DNA of 64,000 nt from an uncultured Bacilli bacterium (GTDB lineage: Bacteria > Bacillota_I > Bacilli_A > RF39 > UBA660). Shown here piece after piece: positions 52,688 through 60,609 of the stretch (position 1 is its first letter; each line of letters opens with the position of its first letter). A program made the translations under genes and the position numbers. The notes below the pieces were generated by a model. The model saw nothing but the letters and a program-made list of their open reading frames with translations. It had not been told where the DNA came from and searched no databases. Location: contig CAKPSB010000007.1 of the NCBI GenBank assembly GCA_934183155.1, positions 7,473-71,472 of the forward strand, given 5' to 3'.

Positions 52688-52811
52688 TTTGTTTTTAAGT
52701 TAGCAAATATGTTTTTTTATTTGTTTTGGTTATGAGGAAGATTCTGTTAAACATTGTAAATTTAAATAAATTTGTTTTAGTTTATTATCTTTCAAAAAAA
52801 ATTACTTTTAA

Positions 52812-52869
52812 AAAACTATTTATATACTGATGTTTATAATAATTGTTTGCATCAATATTAAATAGTTTT
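52812..52869 (-). terminator. Long hairpin at the 3' end of the 152-aa gene
   Basis: About 20 nt at 52812-52832 (AAAACTATTTATATACTGATG-like) are complementary, with one bulge, to 52850-52869. The loop is 17 nt. It overlaps the stop of the minus-strand gene and has A/T-rich flanks on both sides. Confidence 0.55.
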
Positions 52870-53327
52870 TATTTTTTTAATGAAAGTACCCATTTTTCAT
52901 AGCTTTTTTCATATGTGTCATGATATTTTTTTGCTTCTTCTTCGTTTTTTATTTGTTCGAATATTTCGTCTGGAAAATATGGTGCAATTTTATCACCGTG
53001 AATTATGTACATTATTTCTATAAATTTATCGTCATATTTTTCATTTGTTGGTACTAGATTTATGGCTTCTGGTGAGTGTAGTAGCATTATTTCTAACTCT
53101 TCATAGCTTATATAATTTTTATCTTTTTCTTGATGTTTTGTGATTTGCTTGTGGATGATTTTTTCATACATTTGATATGGAATGTAGGGAATAATTTCGT
53201 CACCTAAAATGAGATATAATGTTTCAATTAAGTTTTCATTATATTTTTCTGTTACGGGTAATGTTGTTATTAATTTTGGATTTCTTAGTATAGCCCCAAA
53301 AAATTCTGCTTCATCTTTATATTCCAT
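52869..53327 (-). CDS. Unknown soluble protein with two internal repeats (152 aa)
   Basis: I do not recognise this family. Residues 6-58 and 75-128 are repeats of one unit; the two copies share a pattern 'L-P/V-P-T-EKYxxxxIExxYxIxGDxIxPYxPxxxxExI' (for example GDEIIPYIPYQMYEKI and GDKIAPYFPDEIFEQI). The C-terminus is charged and helical. No signal peptide or membrane segment is present. AGAGGT precedes its ATG on the reverse strand. It is on the lagging strand between the ribosomal superoperon and a dehydrogenase gene. Two-copy repeats suggest a binding or adaptor protein, which is inference. Confidence 0.75.
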   Translation of the reverse strand: MEYKDEAEFFGAILRNPKLITTLPVTEKYNENLIETLYLILGDEIIPYIPYQMYEKIIHKQITKHQEKDKNYISYEELEIMLLHSPEAINLVPTNEKYDDKFIEIMYIIHGDKIAPYFPDEIFEQIKNEEEAKKYHDTYEKSYEKWVLSLKK

Positions 53328-53425
53328 TTTTTACCTCTTTGATTTTATAATAATTTATTTAAATGTTTTTGTCAATTGATTTACAAATGTTTTGGCATAT
53401 TATATAATGAATTTAGGGTGATTTT

Positions 53426-54178
53426 ATGAAGGCATTAATTACGGGCGCTAGTAGTGGCATGGGCGCTGATATGGCTAGATGTTTAGTTAATGAGGGTTAT
53501 GAGGTTATATTAGTTGCTAGAAGAAAGGGAAGACTAGAGAAGTTAGCAAAGGAATTAGGAAATAAGGCTACTTTTATTGTTAAAGATATTTCTAGTACAT
53601 TTAATTGTATGGAACTTTATAATGAAGTAAAAAAAGAAAATATTGATATTTTGATTAATAATGCTGGATTTGGTGTTTTTGGTGAATTTTATAAGACTAG
53701 TTTGGATAAGGAACTTGATATGATTGATTTGAATGTAAAGTCATTACATACTTTAACCAAATTATTTTTAAAGGATTTTATTAAGAAAGATAGAGGATAT
53801 ATTTTAAATGTAGCTTCTTCTGCTGGATTTATGGCTGGACCTTTGATGGCTAGTTATTATGCTACTAAAAATTATGTTGTTAGTTTAACAAGTGCAATTT
53901 ATGAAGAGCTAAAAAAAATGGGAAGTAATGTTTCCATTAGTGCTTTTTGTCCTGGCCCTGTTGATACGGAATTTAATAAAGTGGCAAGGGTACATTTTTC
54001 AATTAAAGGTTTAAATAGTTTTGATGTATCTAATTATGCTATTAAAAAAATGTTTGATGAAAAGATGATTATTGTTCCTGGTTTTAAAATGAAGGTTGGG
54101 CTTTTTTTGACAAGATTTATTCCTAGAAAATTACTTTTGAAAATTAGTTATAAAATTCAAAATGGTAAAAGGAAATAA
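53426..54178 (+). CDS. Short-chain dehydrogenase/reductase
   Basis: A 250-aa SDR with the cofactor motif TGASSGMG (residues 6-13), NNAGFG (about 83-88), the Ser in VASSAG and the catalytic YYATK (Tyr-x3-Lys). The lack of an acidic residue pattern leaves NAD or NADP preference open (LVARRKGRLEKLA after strand 2 suggests NADP). A C-terminal hydrophobic, basic segment hints at membrane association. GGTGAT precedes the ATG. Substrate unknown. Confidence 0.88.
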   Translation: MKALITGASSGMGADMARCLVNEGYEVILVARRKGRLEKLAKELGNKATFIVKDISSTFNCMELYNEVKKENIDILINNAGFGVFGEFYKTSLDKELDMIDLNVKSLHTLTKLFLKDFIKKDRGYILNVASSAGFMAGPLMASYYATKNYVVSLTSAIYEELKKMGSNVSISAFCPGPVDTEFNKVARVHFSIKGLNSFDVSNYAIKKMFDEKMIIVPGFKMKVGLFLTRFIPRKLLLKISYKIQNGKRK

Positions 54179-54215
54179 ATATTTATTTTAACATAAACTT
54201 AATAGAGGTGAGTTT

Positions 54216-55388
54216 TTGAGACGATTATTAGACTTTGAAGAAATGAATGAGATTTTGTCTTCACTTAATAATAAAGTTATTAGGAAAGAAAAACCTATTG
54301 GATATACGTTTTTTAATTATCCTATTGATCATTATGTGTATGGTCATGGGAAGTATCATGTTATTATGACGGCTGGTACTCATGCAGCGGAACTTATTAG
54401 TAATGTTTTTGTAGTTAGATTTATGGAGATGCTTTCTTTGGGAAAGATAGATATTGATGATAATTTATATACTATTCATTTTATTCCTTTTGTTAATCCT
54501 GAGGGAACTATTATTGTTACTGAGGCTATTAGGACTTTGATTACTAGAGATATGAGTGAAGAAGAGGTTCAGACATATTTACTTGCTTATTATAGAAATT
54601 GTCATATAGAAAGTGATTATGCTTTAAAGTATGGTTTAAGAGATAATAAACTTCAACATTATATGTTTAGACATGCATCACCGGCTATTTTAGAAAAGAA
54701 ACATAAAGCTCTTTCTGAGAGTTTGAAAAGGATATTTAAAGAAAGTAATTTACCTGATGGCTGTATGATTAATTGGTCTAATAATGGTCGAGGCGTTGAT
54801 TTAAATTCTAATATTGAAAGCAGTCATTTTATTGACAGAGTAGTAAATGGCGAGGAAATATATGGTAAGTTTCATTTAAATAATATTAGGAGAGATAAGT
54901 TAGGACCTACGGGATGTCCATTTTATAGATTTGGTGAAATTGAAAAAGAAAATATAGCTCTTTTAAATTTCTATGATGAGATAAAAAATAATTATGATTT
55001 GATTGGCTCTTTTATTTATCATAGCTGTGGAAATATAGTTTATTATTTAGGTGAAGATAAGGAAAAAAATCCATGGGTTGATTTGACTGAAAAGATGAAA
55101 AGTGATAATAAAAGGTGTGCTTTAGCGTATGCTGGCAGATCAAAATATAAAATAGATGGTTTAGATATTTATACGACGATGGATGCGAAGATTAAAAGTT
55201 TATTTCCAGTAACTTTATTGATTGAACTTGGGGGTGTTAGAGCTACGCCACTTTCACAGTTTATGGATCTTGATTTAGATGGCAGTGATACTTCTTTTAG
55301 GCATGTTTATAGTAAGATAATTAATGATAATGTTCAAGCTGTTTTAGCAACTATTGAAGAAATGCTTGATATTTATATGGAAAAATAG
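54216..55388 (+). CDS. M14-type zinc carboxypeptidase-like protein
   Basis: A 390-aa protein with the M14 metal and catalytic pattern: THAAEL (His56, Glu59), VNPEG, NGRGVDLNSN (190-199), YHSCGN (His269) and LIELGG (Glu337, catalytic). No signal peptide is seen, so it is probably cytoplasmic. Gamma-D-glutamyl-diaminopimelate or other peptides are candidate substrates. The start is TTG at 54216 with GAGGTGAG upstream. A terminator overlaps its stop. Confidence 0.82.
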   Translation: MRRLLDFEEMNEILSSLNNKVIRKEKPIGYTFFNYPIDHYVYGHGKYHVIMTAGTHAAELISNVFVVRFMEMLSLGKIDIDDNLYTIHFIPFVNPEGTIIVTEAIRTLITRDMSEEEVQTYLLAYYRNCHIESDYALKYGLRDNKLQHYMFRHASPAILEKKHKALSESLKRIFKESNLPDGCMINWSNNGRGVDLNSNIESSHFIDRVVNGEEIYGKFHLNNIRRDKLGPTGCPFYRFGEIEKENIALLNFYDEIKNNYDLIGSFIYHSCGNIVYYLGEDKEKNPWVDLTEKMKSDNKRCALAYAGRSKYKIDGLDIYTTMDAKIKSLFPVTLLIELGGVRATPLSQFMDLDLDGSDTSFRHVYSKIINDNVQAVLATIEEMLDIYMEK

Positions 55389-55411
55389 TTTTTGCTATTT
55401 TTTTTCTTTTT
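55381..55411 (+). terminator. Intrinsic terminator after the M14 gene
   Basis: 8-bp stem AAAAATAG / CTATTTTT (55381-55388 with 55395-55402) including the stop codon, then a T-rich run. Confidence 0.65.
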
Positions 55412-55462
55412 TAATTGTAAATTGTTTTTTTCTATATTATAATATCAGATATGGTGAGGCGT

Positions 55463-56221
55463 ATGGATGCAATTAAAGTTAAAAACTTAAATTTTAATTA
55501 TGGAGAAAAGGTGATTTTTAAAAATTTTAATTTAACTATTAAAAAAGGTGATTTTGTAACTATTTCGGGGAAAAATTGCTCTGGTAAAAGTACGCTTTGC
55601 AAAATAATTTATGGTGATTTGAAATATAATGGTGAAGTTTATATTTATAATGATCTTGTTAATTTTAAAAATGTTAAAATTTTTCAAGAAAATATTGCTT
55701 TTATTTATGATTTTTATGATGAATTTTCTTTTTCTTTAAGTGTTCATGATGAATTTTATCAAGTTTTAAATAATGAAGATAGGATTGTTGAAATGGCTAA
55801 ACTTCTTGGACTTTTTAAAGATTTGTATATTAATTGTTTTGAACTATCATTTAAAAAAAGAAAACTTGTCGCATTAGGCATAGCTTTACTTAAAAGGTCA
55901 TCAATTTTAATATTAGATAATGCTTTTGAAGGTATTGATGAGAAAATAAAGAAAAAAGTAATTAATATTATTAAAAAAAATAAGGTGACAGTTTTAAATG
56001 TAACACATGATGTTGAAGATTTTTTAATTAGTGATCGAATTGTTATTATTGATAATGGTATTAAATTTGAAGGGACTTATAAGAGGTTTTTTAATGAAAG
56101 TTTAACTGATTTTGAAATGCCATTTATTGTAAATTTATCATATAAGTTAAAATTTTATGATTTGATTGATAAAATTTATTATTCTGAAAAGGCTTTGGTG
56201 GATGACTTGTGGAAAATGTAA
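55463..56221 (+). CDS. EcfA1-like ABC ATPase, degenerate
   Basis: A 252-aa ABC ATPase at the locus where ecfA1 normally lies (between rplQ and truA). Walker A GKNCSGKS (36-43) is intact. The signature is LSFKK (128-132) instead of LSGGQ, and the Walker B reads ILILDN (148-153) with Asn153 in place of the catalytic Glu. The H-loop His is kept (VTHDVED). Normal EcfA1 energises vitamin uptake with EcfA2, EcfT and a substrate-binding S component. ATG 55463 is chosen because GGTGAGG precedes it. It overlaps the second ATPase gene by 13 nt. ATP binding is likely, hydrolysis doubtful. Confidence 0.8.
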   Translation: MDAIKVKNLNFNYGEKVIFKNFNLTIKKGDFVTISGKNCSGKSTLCKIIYGDLKYNGEVYIYNDLVNFKNVKIFQENIAFIYDFYDEFSFSLSVHDEFYQVLNNEDRIVEMAKLLGLFKDLYINCFELSFKKRKLVALGIALLKRSSILILDNAFEGIDEKIKKKVINIIKKNKVTVLNVTHDVEDFLISDRIVIIDNGIKFEGTYKRFFNESLTDFEMPFIVNLSYKLKFYDLIDKIYYSEKALVDDLWKM

Positions 56222-56883
56222 AGGGTGAGATAACGGTTGTTATTGGTCATTTTAATAGTGAAATTTTGAAAATGCGTTTTAATGATGATAATTGTAGAAA
56301 AAAAGTTTATTTTAATGTTTTTGATAATGATTTTTTTTGTAATACTATTTATGACGATTTGCTTTTGACTTTAAAAGGGATGAAGTGCAAAAAGCCTTTT
56401 GAGAAAATAATTAAATCTTTGAAAATGGTTGATTTGGATATTTCTTTTTTAAACTATTCATTTGATTGTTTAAGTTATGGTAGTAAAAGTAAATGTTTAC
56501 TGGCTAAGGAGCTTATTAAAAATCCTAAAGTATTTTATTTAGATGAACCTTTTTTGGGACTTGATCAGAGTAGTAAGAGAAAAATTGTTAGACTTTTTAA
56601 GATGATGAAAATTAAATATGGCAAAAAATTTTTAATTGCTTTGGATGATATTGATTTAGCCTTTGAGGTAGCAGATAATTTAATTGTTTCGGATGATGAT
56701 GGGGTTGTTTATAGTGGTGATAAATATAAGTTTTTTACAAGTGATTTATATTTGAAATATGGTTTTTCACTTCCTAAAATTGTTTTTTTTGTAAATTATG
56801 TTAGAAAAACTAAAAATGTTAAATTGAATTACCGAGATGATATTAGTGATTTAATGAAGGATATTTATAGATTTGTTAGGTGA
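56209..56883 (+). CDS. EcfA2-like ABC ATPase lacking Walker A
   Basis: A 224-aa protein starting at GTG 56209. The P-loop region reads GHFNSEIL (13-20) in place of GHTGSGKS, so the lysine and Thr/Ser are gone. A recognisable signature LSYGS (88-92) and Walker B YLDEPFLGLD (110-119) remain, while the H-loop His is replaced (LDDIDLAFEVAD). It is about 60 residues shorter than typical EcfA2. It pairs with the preceding gene. If the two heterodimerise, only one composite site (Walker A of the first, signature of this one) could bind ATP. No ecfT follows; truA is next. Confidence 0.75.
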   Translation: MENVKGEITVVIGHFNSEILKMRFNDDNCRKKVYFNVFDNDFFCNTIYDDLLLTLKGMKCKKPFEKIIKSLKMVDLDISFLNYSFDCLSYGSKSKCLLAKELIKNPKVFYLDEPFLGLDQSSKRKIVRLFKMMKIKYGKKFLIALDDIDLAFEVADNLIVSDDDGVVYSGDKYKFFTSDLYLKYGFSLPKIVFFVNYVRKTKNVKLNYRDDISDLMKDIYRFVR

Positions 56884-56954
56884 TTTTAATAGTGAAATGT
56901 GTTACAATGATATAGCGAAGTATTAATTTAGTTAATACTGAAAGGAGTAATAGT

Positions 56955-57698
56955 ATGAGATATTTGATAACATTTTCTTATGATGGTTCAAAATATAAGG
57001 GTTATCAAAAACAACCAAAGGAAAAAACTATTCAAGGTGAGCTTGAAAAAGCTTTAAAAACAATTAATGGTCATAAGAAGGTTGGTGTATATGCTTCTGG
57101 AAGGACTGATGCGGGTGTGCATGCTTATAATCAAAAAGCTCATTTTGATTTAGATATAAAACATATAACGCCAGAAAAGTTAAAAGAAGGACTTAATAGT
57201 TTATTACCAGATGATATATATATAAAGAATGCTGAGATAGTTAATGATGATTTTCATGCGAGGTTTAATGTTAAGGCTAAAGAATATATTTATATGATTA
57301 ATATGGGTGAATATAGTCCAATTGAAAAGGATTATATATATCAATATAATAAAAAGCTTGATGTTGTAGAAATGGAAAGAGCACTTAAATATTTAGAAGG
57401 TACGCATAATTTTAAATCTTTTACAAAATCTGATGATGAGAAAGATGATTATGTTAGGACAATTGTTCAAACTAATTTGATTAGAAATTTAAAAAATGTT
57501 AATAAAATTACTTTGAGTTTTTTGGGAACTGGTTTTATGAGATATCAGGTTAGAAATATGATTGGAACGCTTATTGAAATTGGTGAGGGAAAACGTAAGA
57601 GTGAGGATATTATTGATATTTTAGCGGCGGAAGATAGAAGAAAAGCTGGTAAAACAGCTAATCCGGAAGGACTTTACTTAAAAGACGTATTATATTAG
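56955..57698 (+). CDS. truA: tRNA pseudouridine38-40 synthase
   Basis: A 247-aa enzyme modifying the anticodon arm. The catalytic Asp is in ASGRTDAGVHAYNQ (about residues 48-61), and RYLITFSYDGSKYKGYQKQP is the canonical start. AAAGGAG precedes the ATG. truA followed by rplM and rpsI is the usual Bacillota order; the ecfT gene that normally precedes it is missing. Confidence 0.95.
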   Translation: MRYLITFSYDGSKYKGYQKQPKEKTIQGELEKALKTINGHKKVGVYASGRTDAGVHAYNQKAHFDLDIKHITPEKLKEGLNSLLPDDIYIKNAEIVNDDFHARFNVKAKEYIYMINMGEYSPIEKDYIYQYNKKLDVVEMERALKYLEGTHNFKSFTKSDDEKDDYVRTIVQTNLIRNLKNVNKITLSFLGTGFMRYQVRNMIGTLIEIGEGKRKSEDIIDILAAEDRRKAGKTANPEGLYLKDVLY

Positions 57699-57764
57699 TT
57701 TAAAGGTAATGTTTTTCTAAAATAATTTTGTTTTTACTTAGTGTTGTAAACTATTTATAAAAGA

Positions 57765-57812
57765 AGTCAACAATTTGTATATAAATTAGTGTTATTTTGT
57801 TGACTTTTATAG
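57765..57812 (+). terminator. Hairpin after truA
   Basis: 9-bp stem AGTCAACAA / TTGTTGACT (57765-57773 with 57797-57805), 23-nt loop, followed by TTTT. The second arm overlaps the -35 of the rplM promoter. Confidence 0.5.
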
Positions 57813-57827
57813 TGTTTTTGATATAAT
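57800..57827 (+). promoter_or_regulatory. Promoter of rplM-rpsI
   Basis: TTGACT (57800-57805), 16-nt spacer, TATAAT (57822-57827), about 80 nt before rplM, leaving room for a structured leader. Confidence 0.75.
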
Positions 57828-57832
57828 TATTA

Positions 57833-57898
57833 CTGGTACATTTATTTATCCCACATGCGTAAGTCCTGGGAAAACTTACAAATGTAATGGAGAAAGGA
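57833..57898 (+). promoter_or_regulatory. L13 leader-like autoregulatory element
   Basis: The leader contains GTAAGT...CTTAC (GTAAGTCCTGGGAAAACTTAC region, about 57858-57880), TCCCA / TGGGA complementarity that could make a pseudoknot, and ACAT...ATGT outer pairing. This resembles the L13 leader found upstream of rplM-rpsI in Bacillota, thought to bind L13. The assignment rests on position and local structure. Confidence 0.65.
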
Positions 57899-57905
57899 AA
57901 AGAAA

Positions 57906-58337
57906 ATGAAAACATACATGCAAAGAAAAGAAGATGTCACTAGAACATGGTATGTTGTCGATGCTGAAGGTCAAACTTTAGGTCGTCTAGCTACTAAAGT
58001 GGCTAATGTATTAAGAGGTAAACATAAACCTACTTATACGCCACATGTTGATGGTGGAGATTATGTTATTGTTGTAAATGCTGATAAAGTAGTACTTACT
58101 GGTAACAAATTAAATGATAAAATTTATTATAATCACAGTAGATATACTGGTGGTTTACGTGAAAGAACAGCTAAAGAAATGGTGGAAAATTATCCAGTTG
58201 AAATGATTGAAAGAGCTGTTAAAGGAATGCTTCCAAAAGGTAGATTAGGAAGACAAATGTATAAAAAATTATTTGTATATGCAGAAGGAAATCATCCACA
58301 TAGTGCACAACAACCTGTTGCACTAAAGATGGACTAG
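57906..58337 (+). CDS. rplM: Ribosomal protein L13
   Basis: A 143-aa large-subunit assembly protein. VVDAEGQTLGRLATKVANVLRGKHKPTYTPHVDGGD (in blocks) is diagnostic, as is GMLPKGRLGRQMYKKL. GAGAAAGGA precedes the ATG. It is followed by rpsI after 10 nt. Confidence 0.97.
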   Translation: MKTYMQRKEDVTRTWYVVDAEGQTLGRLATKVANVLRGKHKPTYTPHVDGGDYVIVVNADKVVLTGNKLNDKIYYNHSRYTGGLRERTAKEMVENYPVEMIERAVKGMLPKGRLGRQMYKKLFVYAEGNHPHSAQQPVALKMD

Positions 58338-58347
58338 GAGGATTTAA

Positions 58348-58761
58348 ATGACTGATAGAAAATTTGTAGGAACTGGTAGAAGAAAAGCTTCAATCGCTAG
58401 AGTACAAATGGTACCTGGTAAGGGTAAAATTACTGTTAATGGTAGAGACGTTAGAGAATTTTTCCCTTATGAAACTAATATTATGGATTTAATGCAACCT
58501 TTAGTTGCAACAAATAATGAAAATACATTTGATATCACTGTTAAAGTTAACGGTGGAGGATTTACTGGTCAAACTGGTGCTATCCGTTTGGGTATAACTA
58601 GAGCTTTACTTGTTTATGATAAAGATAATGAAGGTAAAGAAGATAGTTATAGAAAAACTTTAAAGAGAAATGGTTTTGTTACTCGTGATCCTAGAAAGAA
58701 AGAGAGAAAGAAACCTGGTCTTAAAGGTGCACGTAGAGCTCCACAATTTAGTAAGAGATAA
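58348..58761 (+). CDS. rpsI: Ribosomal protein S9
   Basis: A 137-aa protein whose basic C-terminal tail (GARRAPQFSKR) contacts P-site tRNA. FVGTGRRKASIARVQMVPG and GGGFTGQTGAIRLGITRAL are diagnostic. AGGAGG precedes the ATG. Confidence 0.97.
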   Translation: MTDRKFVGTGRRKASIARVQMVPGKGKITVNGRDVREFFPYETNIMDLMQPLVATNNENTFDITVKVNGGGFTGQTGAIRLGITRALLVYDKDNEGKEDSYRKTLKRNGFVTRDPRKKERKKPGLKGARRAPQFSKR

Positions 58762-58777
58762 TAAATTTTATTATAAG

Positions 58778-58807
58778 ACATTGAACTTAGTTTCAATGTT
58801 TTTTTTG
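58778..58807 (+). terminator. Intrinsic terminator after rpsI
   Basis: 8-bp stem ACATTGAA / TTCAATGT (58778-58785 with 58792-58799), 6-nt loop, then eight Ts. Confidence 0.85.
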
Positions 58808-58888
58808 TAATGTTTATTTATTAGTTTGTAGTTTATAAAAATTAATGTAAATTTTGATGTAAAGTTGTTTTTTATTTTTTCTTTTATA

Positions 58889-58917
58889 TTGTTAAATTTT
58901 TTTTCTTTACATATAAT
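58889..58917 (+). promoter_or_regulatory. Promoter of candidate small RNA
   Basis: TTGTTA (58889-58894), exactly 17-nt spacer, TATAAT (58912-58917). The expected start is near 58924. No ORF begins before the next terminator. Confidence 0.7.
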
Positions 58918-58923
58918 GTTAGT

Positions 58924-58980
58924 ATAAGGTTGGAAGCAATAAGGGGGCTGGCATGTGCCAATTCATTCCAACTTTTTTTA
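58924..58980 (+). ncRNA. Candidate 50-55 nt small RNA with terminator hairpin
   Basis: A promoter at 58889-58917 is followed by a hairpin with outer stem GTTGGAA (58929-58935) / TTCCAAC (58966-58972) and inner stem TGGC / GCCA (58949-58952 with 58957-58960), then seven Ts. Unpaired G-rich AAGGGGGC lies between the stems. There is no coding potential. The next gene (59088) has its own extended -10 at 59057-59065, so this looks like a separate short transcription unit. I do not recognise it as SRP RNA, 6S RNA or a known riboswitch; a terminated leader is the alternative. Confidence 0.6.
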
Positions 58981-59056
58981 TAGATTGTAATAGTAAAATA
59001 TTACAGTTTTTTTATGTTTAAATTTAAGAGGTTATTTTGTTCTTTTTTTTATTTTT

Positions 59057-59065
59057 TGTTATAAT
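59057..59065 (+). promoter_or_regulatory. Extended -10 promoter of the methyltransferase operon
   Basis: TG-T-TATAAT at 59057-59065, 22 nt before the ATG at 59088. Confidence 0.55.
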
Positions 59066-59087
59066 GTTAGTTGAAAGCGGTGAGAAT

Positions 59088-59960
59088 ATGCTTAAAGTAA
59101 GTAATGATTGGAAAGATTATGAGTGTTTAGATGCTGGTAATGGTGAGAAACTAGAACGTTGGGGTAATGTTATTTTGAGAAGACCTGAACCGCAGGCTAT
59201 GTGGGAGATTTTGTTTGATAAGCACTGGGAAAAGGTTGATGGTTTTTATCATCGTTCTAATCAAGGTGGAGGCTACTGGGAATTTAAAAATAATTTACCT
59301 GAATATTGGACGGTTAATTATAAAGATTTGACGTTTAAGGTTACGCCTACTAATTTTAAACATACTGGTTTGTTTCCTGAACAAGCTGTGAATTGGGATT
59401 TTATGATGGATAAAATTAAGAAGGCTAATAGGGAAGTTAAGGTTTTAAATTTATTTGCTTATACGGGTGCTGCTACGATGGCTTGCGCTAAAGCTGGGGC
59501 TAAGGTTGTACAAGTTGATGCTTCTCGTGGAATGACGCAGTGGGCTAAGGAAAATAGGGATTTATGTGGTCTTGGTGATCATGAAATAAGATTTATTGTT
59601 GATGATTGCTTAAAGTTTGTTTTGCGTGAATATAGAAGAGGTCACCGATATGATGGAATTGTTATGGATCCGCCTAGTTATGGTAGAGGTCCTAATAAGG
59701 AAGTTTGGAAATTTGAAAAAAACATGGCTGTTTTATTGGATGCTTGTTTGAAAATTTTAAGTGATAAACCATTATTTTTGCTTATTAATGCTTATACTAC
59801 GGGTATTAGTAATATTGTGCTTGCTAATATGCTTAAGACGATGATGTTACCACTTTATCCTAATGGTAAGATTACATCTGGGGAAGTTAGTTTACCTATT
59901 AAAAAAAATGATATGGTTTTACCTTGTGGAATATATGGGAGATGGGAAAGCAATGATTAA
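59088..59960 (+). CDS. Class I SAM-dependent methyltransferase (RlmI/K-like)
   Basis: A 290-aa methyltransferase. A SAM-binding region LNLFAYTGAATMACAKAGAKVVQVDAS (in blocks, about 124-150) and the catalytic MDPPSYGRGPNKEVW match the RlmI/RlmK-like rRNA methyltransferase family. There is no PUA domain. The likely target is rRNA, but the site is unknown. ATG 59088 has GGTGAG upstream. It overlaps the pseudouridine synthase gene by 8 nt, so both probably act on RNA. Confidence 0.85.
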   Translation: MLKVSNDWKDYECLDAGNGEKLERWGNVILRRPEPQAMWEILFDKHWEKVDGFYHRSNQGGGYWEFKNNLPEYWTVNYKDLTFKVTPTNFKHTGLFPEQAVNWDFMMDKIKKANREVKVLNLFAYTGAATMACAKAGAKVVQVDASRGMTQWAKENRDLCGLGDHEIRFIVDDCLKFVLREYRRGHRYDGIVMDPPSYGRGPNKEVWKFEKNMAVLLDACLKILSDKPLFLLINAYTTGISNIVLANMLKTMMLPLYPNGKITSGEVSLPIKKNDMVLPCGIYGRWESND

Positions 59961-60609
59961 TGTTATTTATGAAGATAATCATTTATTAGTTGTTGAAAAG
60001 CCTATTAATGTTCCTTGTCAGGCTGATAGTAGTGGTGATGAGGATTTACTCACAATGTTAAAAAAATATTTGAAAAAAAAATATGATAAACCTGGTGATG
60101 TTTACTTGGGACTGGTTCATAGGCTTGATAGACCTGTTGGGGGTGTTATGGTTTTTGCAAAAACCAGTAAGGCCGCTAAAAGGTTATCTAAACAAATACA
60201 GAATCATGAATTAAAAAAGATTTATTATGCCGTTATTGAAGGCAGAGTTCCAGATGGGGGAGTTTTAAAGGATAAATTATTAAAGGATGAAAAGACTAAT
60301 ATGACTATTGTTTCTCCTTTAGGAAAAGATGCTGAGTTAAGTTATAATTTAATTTCTTTTATTAATAATTTATCTTTAGTTAGAATAAATTTGAAAACAG
60401 GACGTTCTCATCAAATTAGGGTTCAATTTTCATCTAGAAAGTTACCTTTATATGGTGATCAAAGGTATAATCCGAAAGCTTTAAAAGATCAAATTGCTTT
60501 ATTTGCTCAAAAGTTAGAATTTGTTCACCCTGTTACTAAAGAAATTATGTCGTTTGAACTTCCGCTTCCGGAGAGATATCCTTTTATTTTATTTAAGGAG
60601 TTAGATTAA
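59953..60609 (+). CDS. RluA-family pseudouridine synthase
   Basis: A 218-aa enzyme with the catalytic motif LVHRLDRPVGGVMVFAKT (about residues 54-71, Asp in HRLD) and the later motif LKTGRSHQIRVQF. There is no S4 domain, which together with its length fits short RluA-type proteins. The frame is open upstream, but ATG 59953 gives MINVIYEDNHLLVVEKP, the family start. Target uridine is not assignable. Confidence 0.9.
   Translation: MINVIYEDNHLLVVEKPINVPCQADSSGDEDLLTMLKKYLKKKYDKPGDVYLGLVHRLDRPVGGVMVFAKTSKAAKRLSKQIQNHELKKIYYAVIEGRVPDGGVLKDKLLKDEKTNMTIVSPLGKDAELSYNLISFINNLSLVRINLKTGRSHQIRVQFSSRKLPLYGDQRYNPKALKDQIALFAQKLEFVHPVTKEIMSFELPLPERYPFILFKELD

Noticed and set aside
58924..58980. Identification of the small hairpin RNA as SRP RNA or 6S RNA
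   Set aside because: It is too short and lacks the SRP tetraloop and internal-loop motif and the 6S open-promoter-like bubble.
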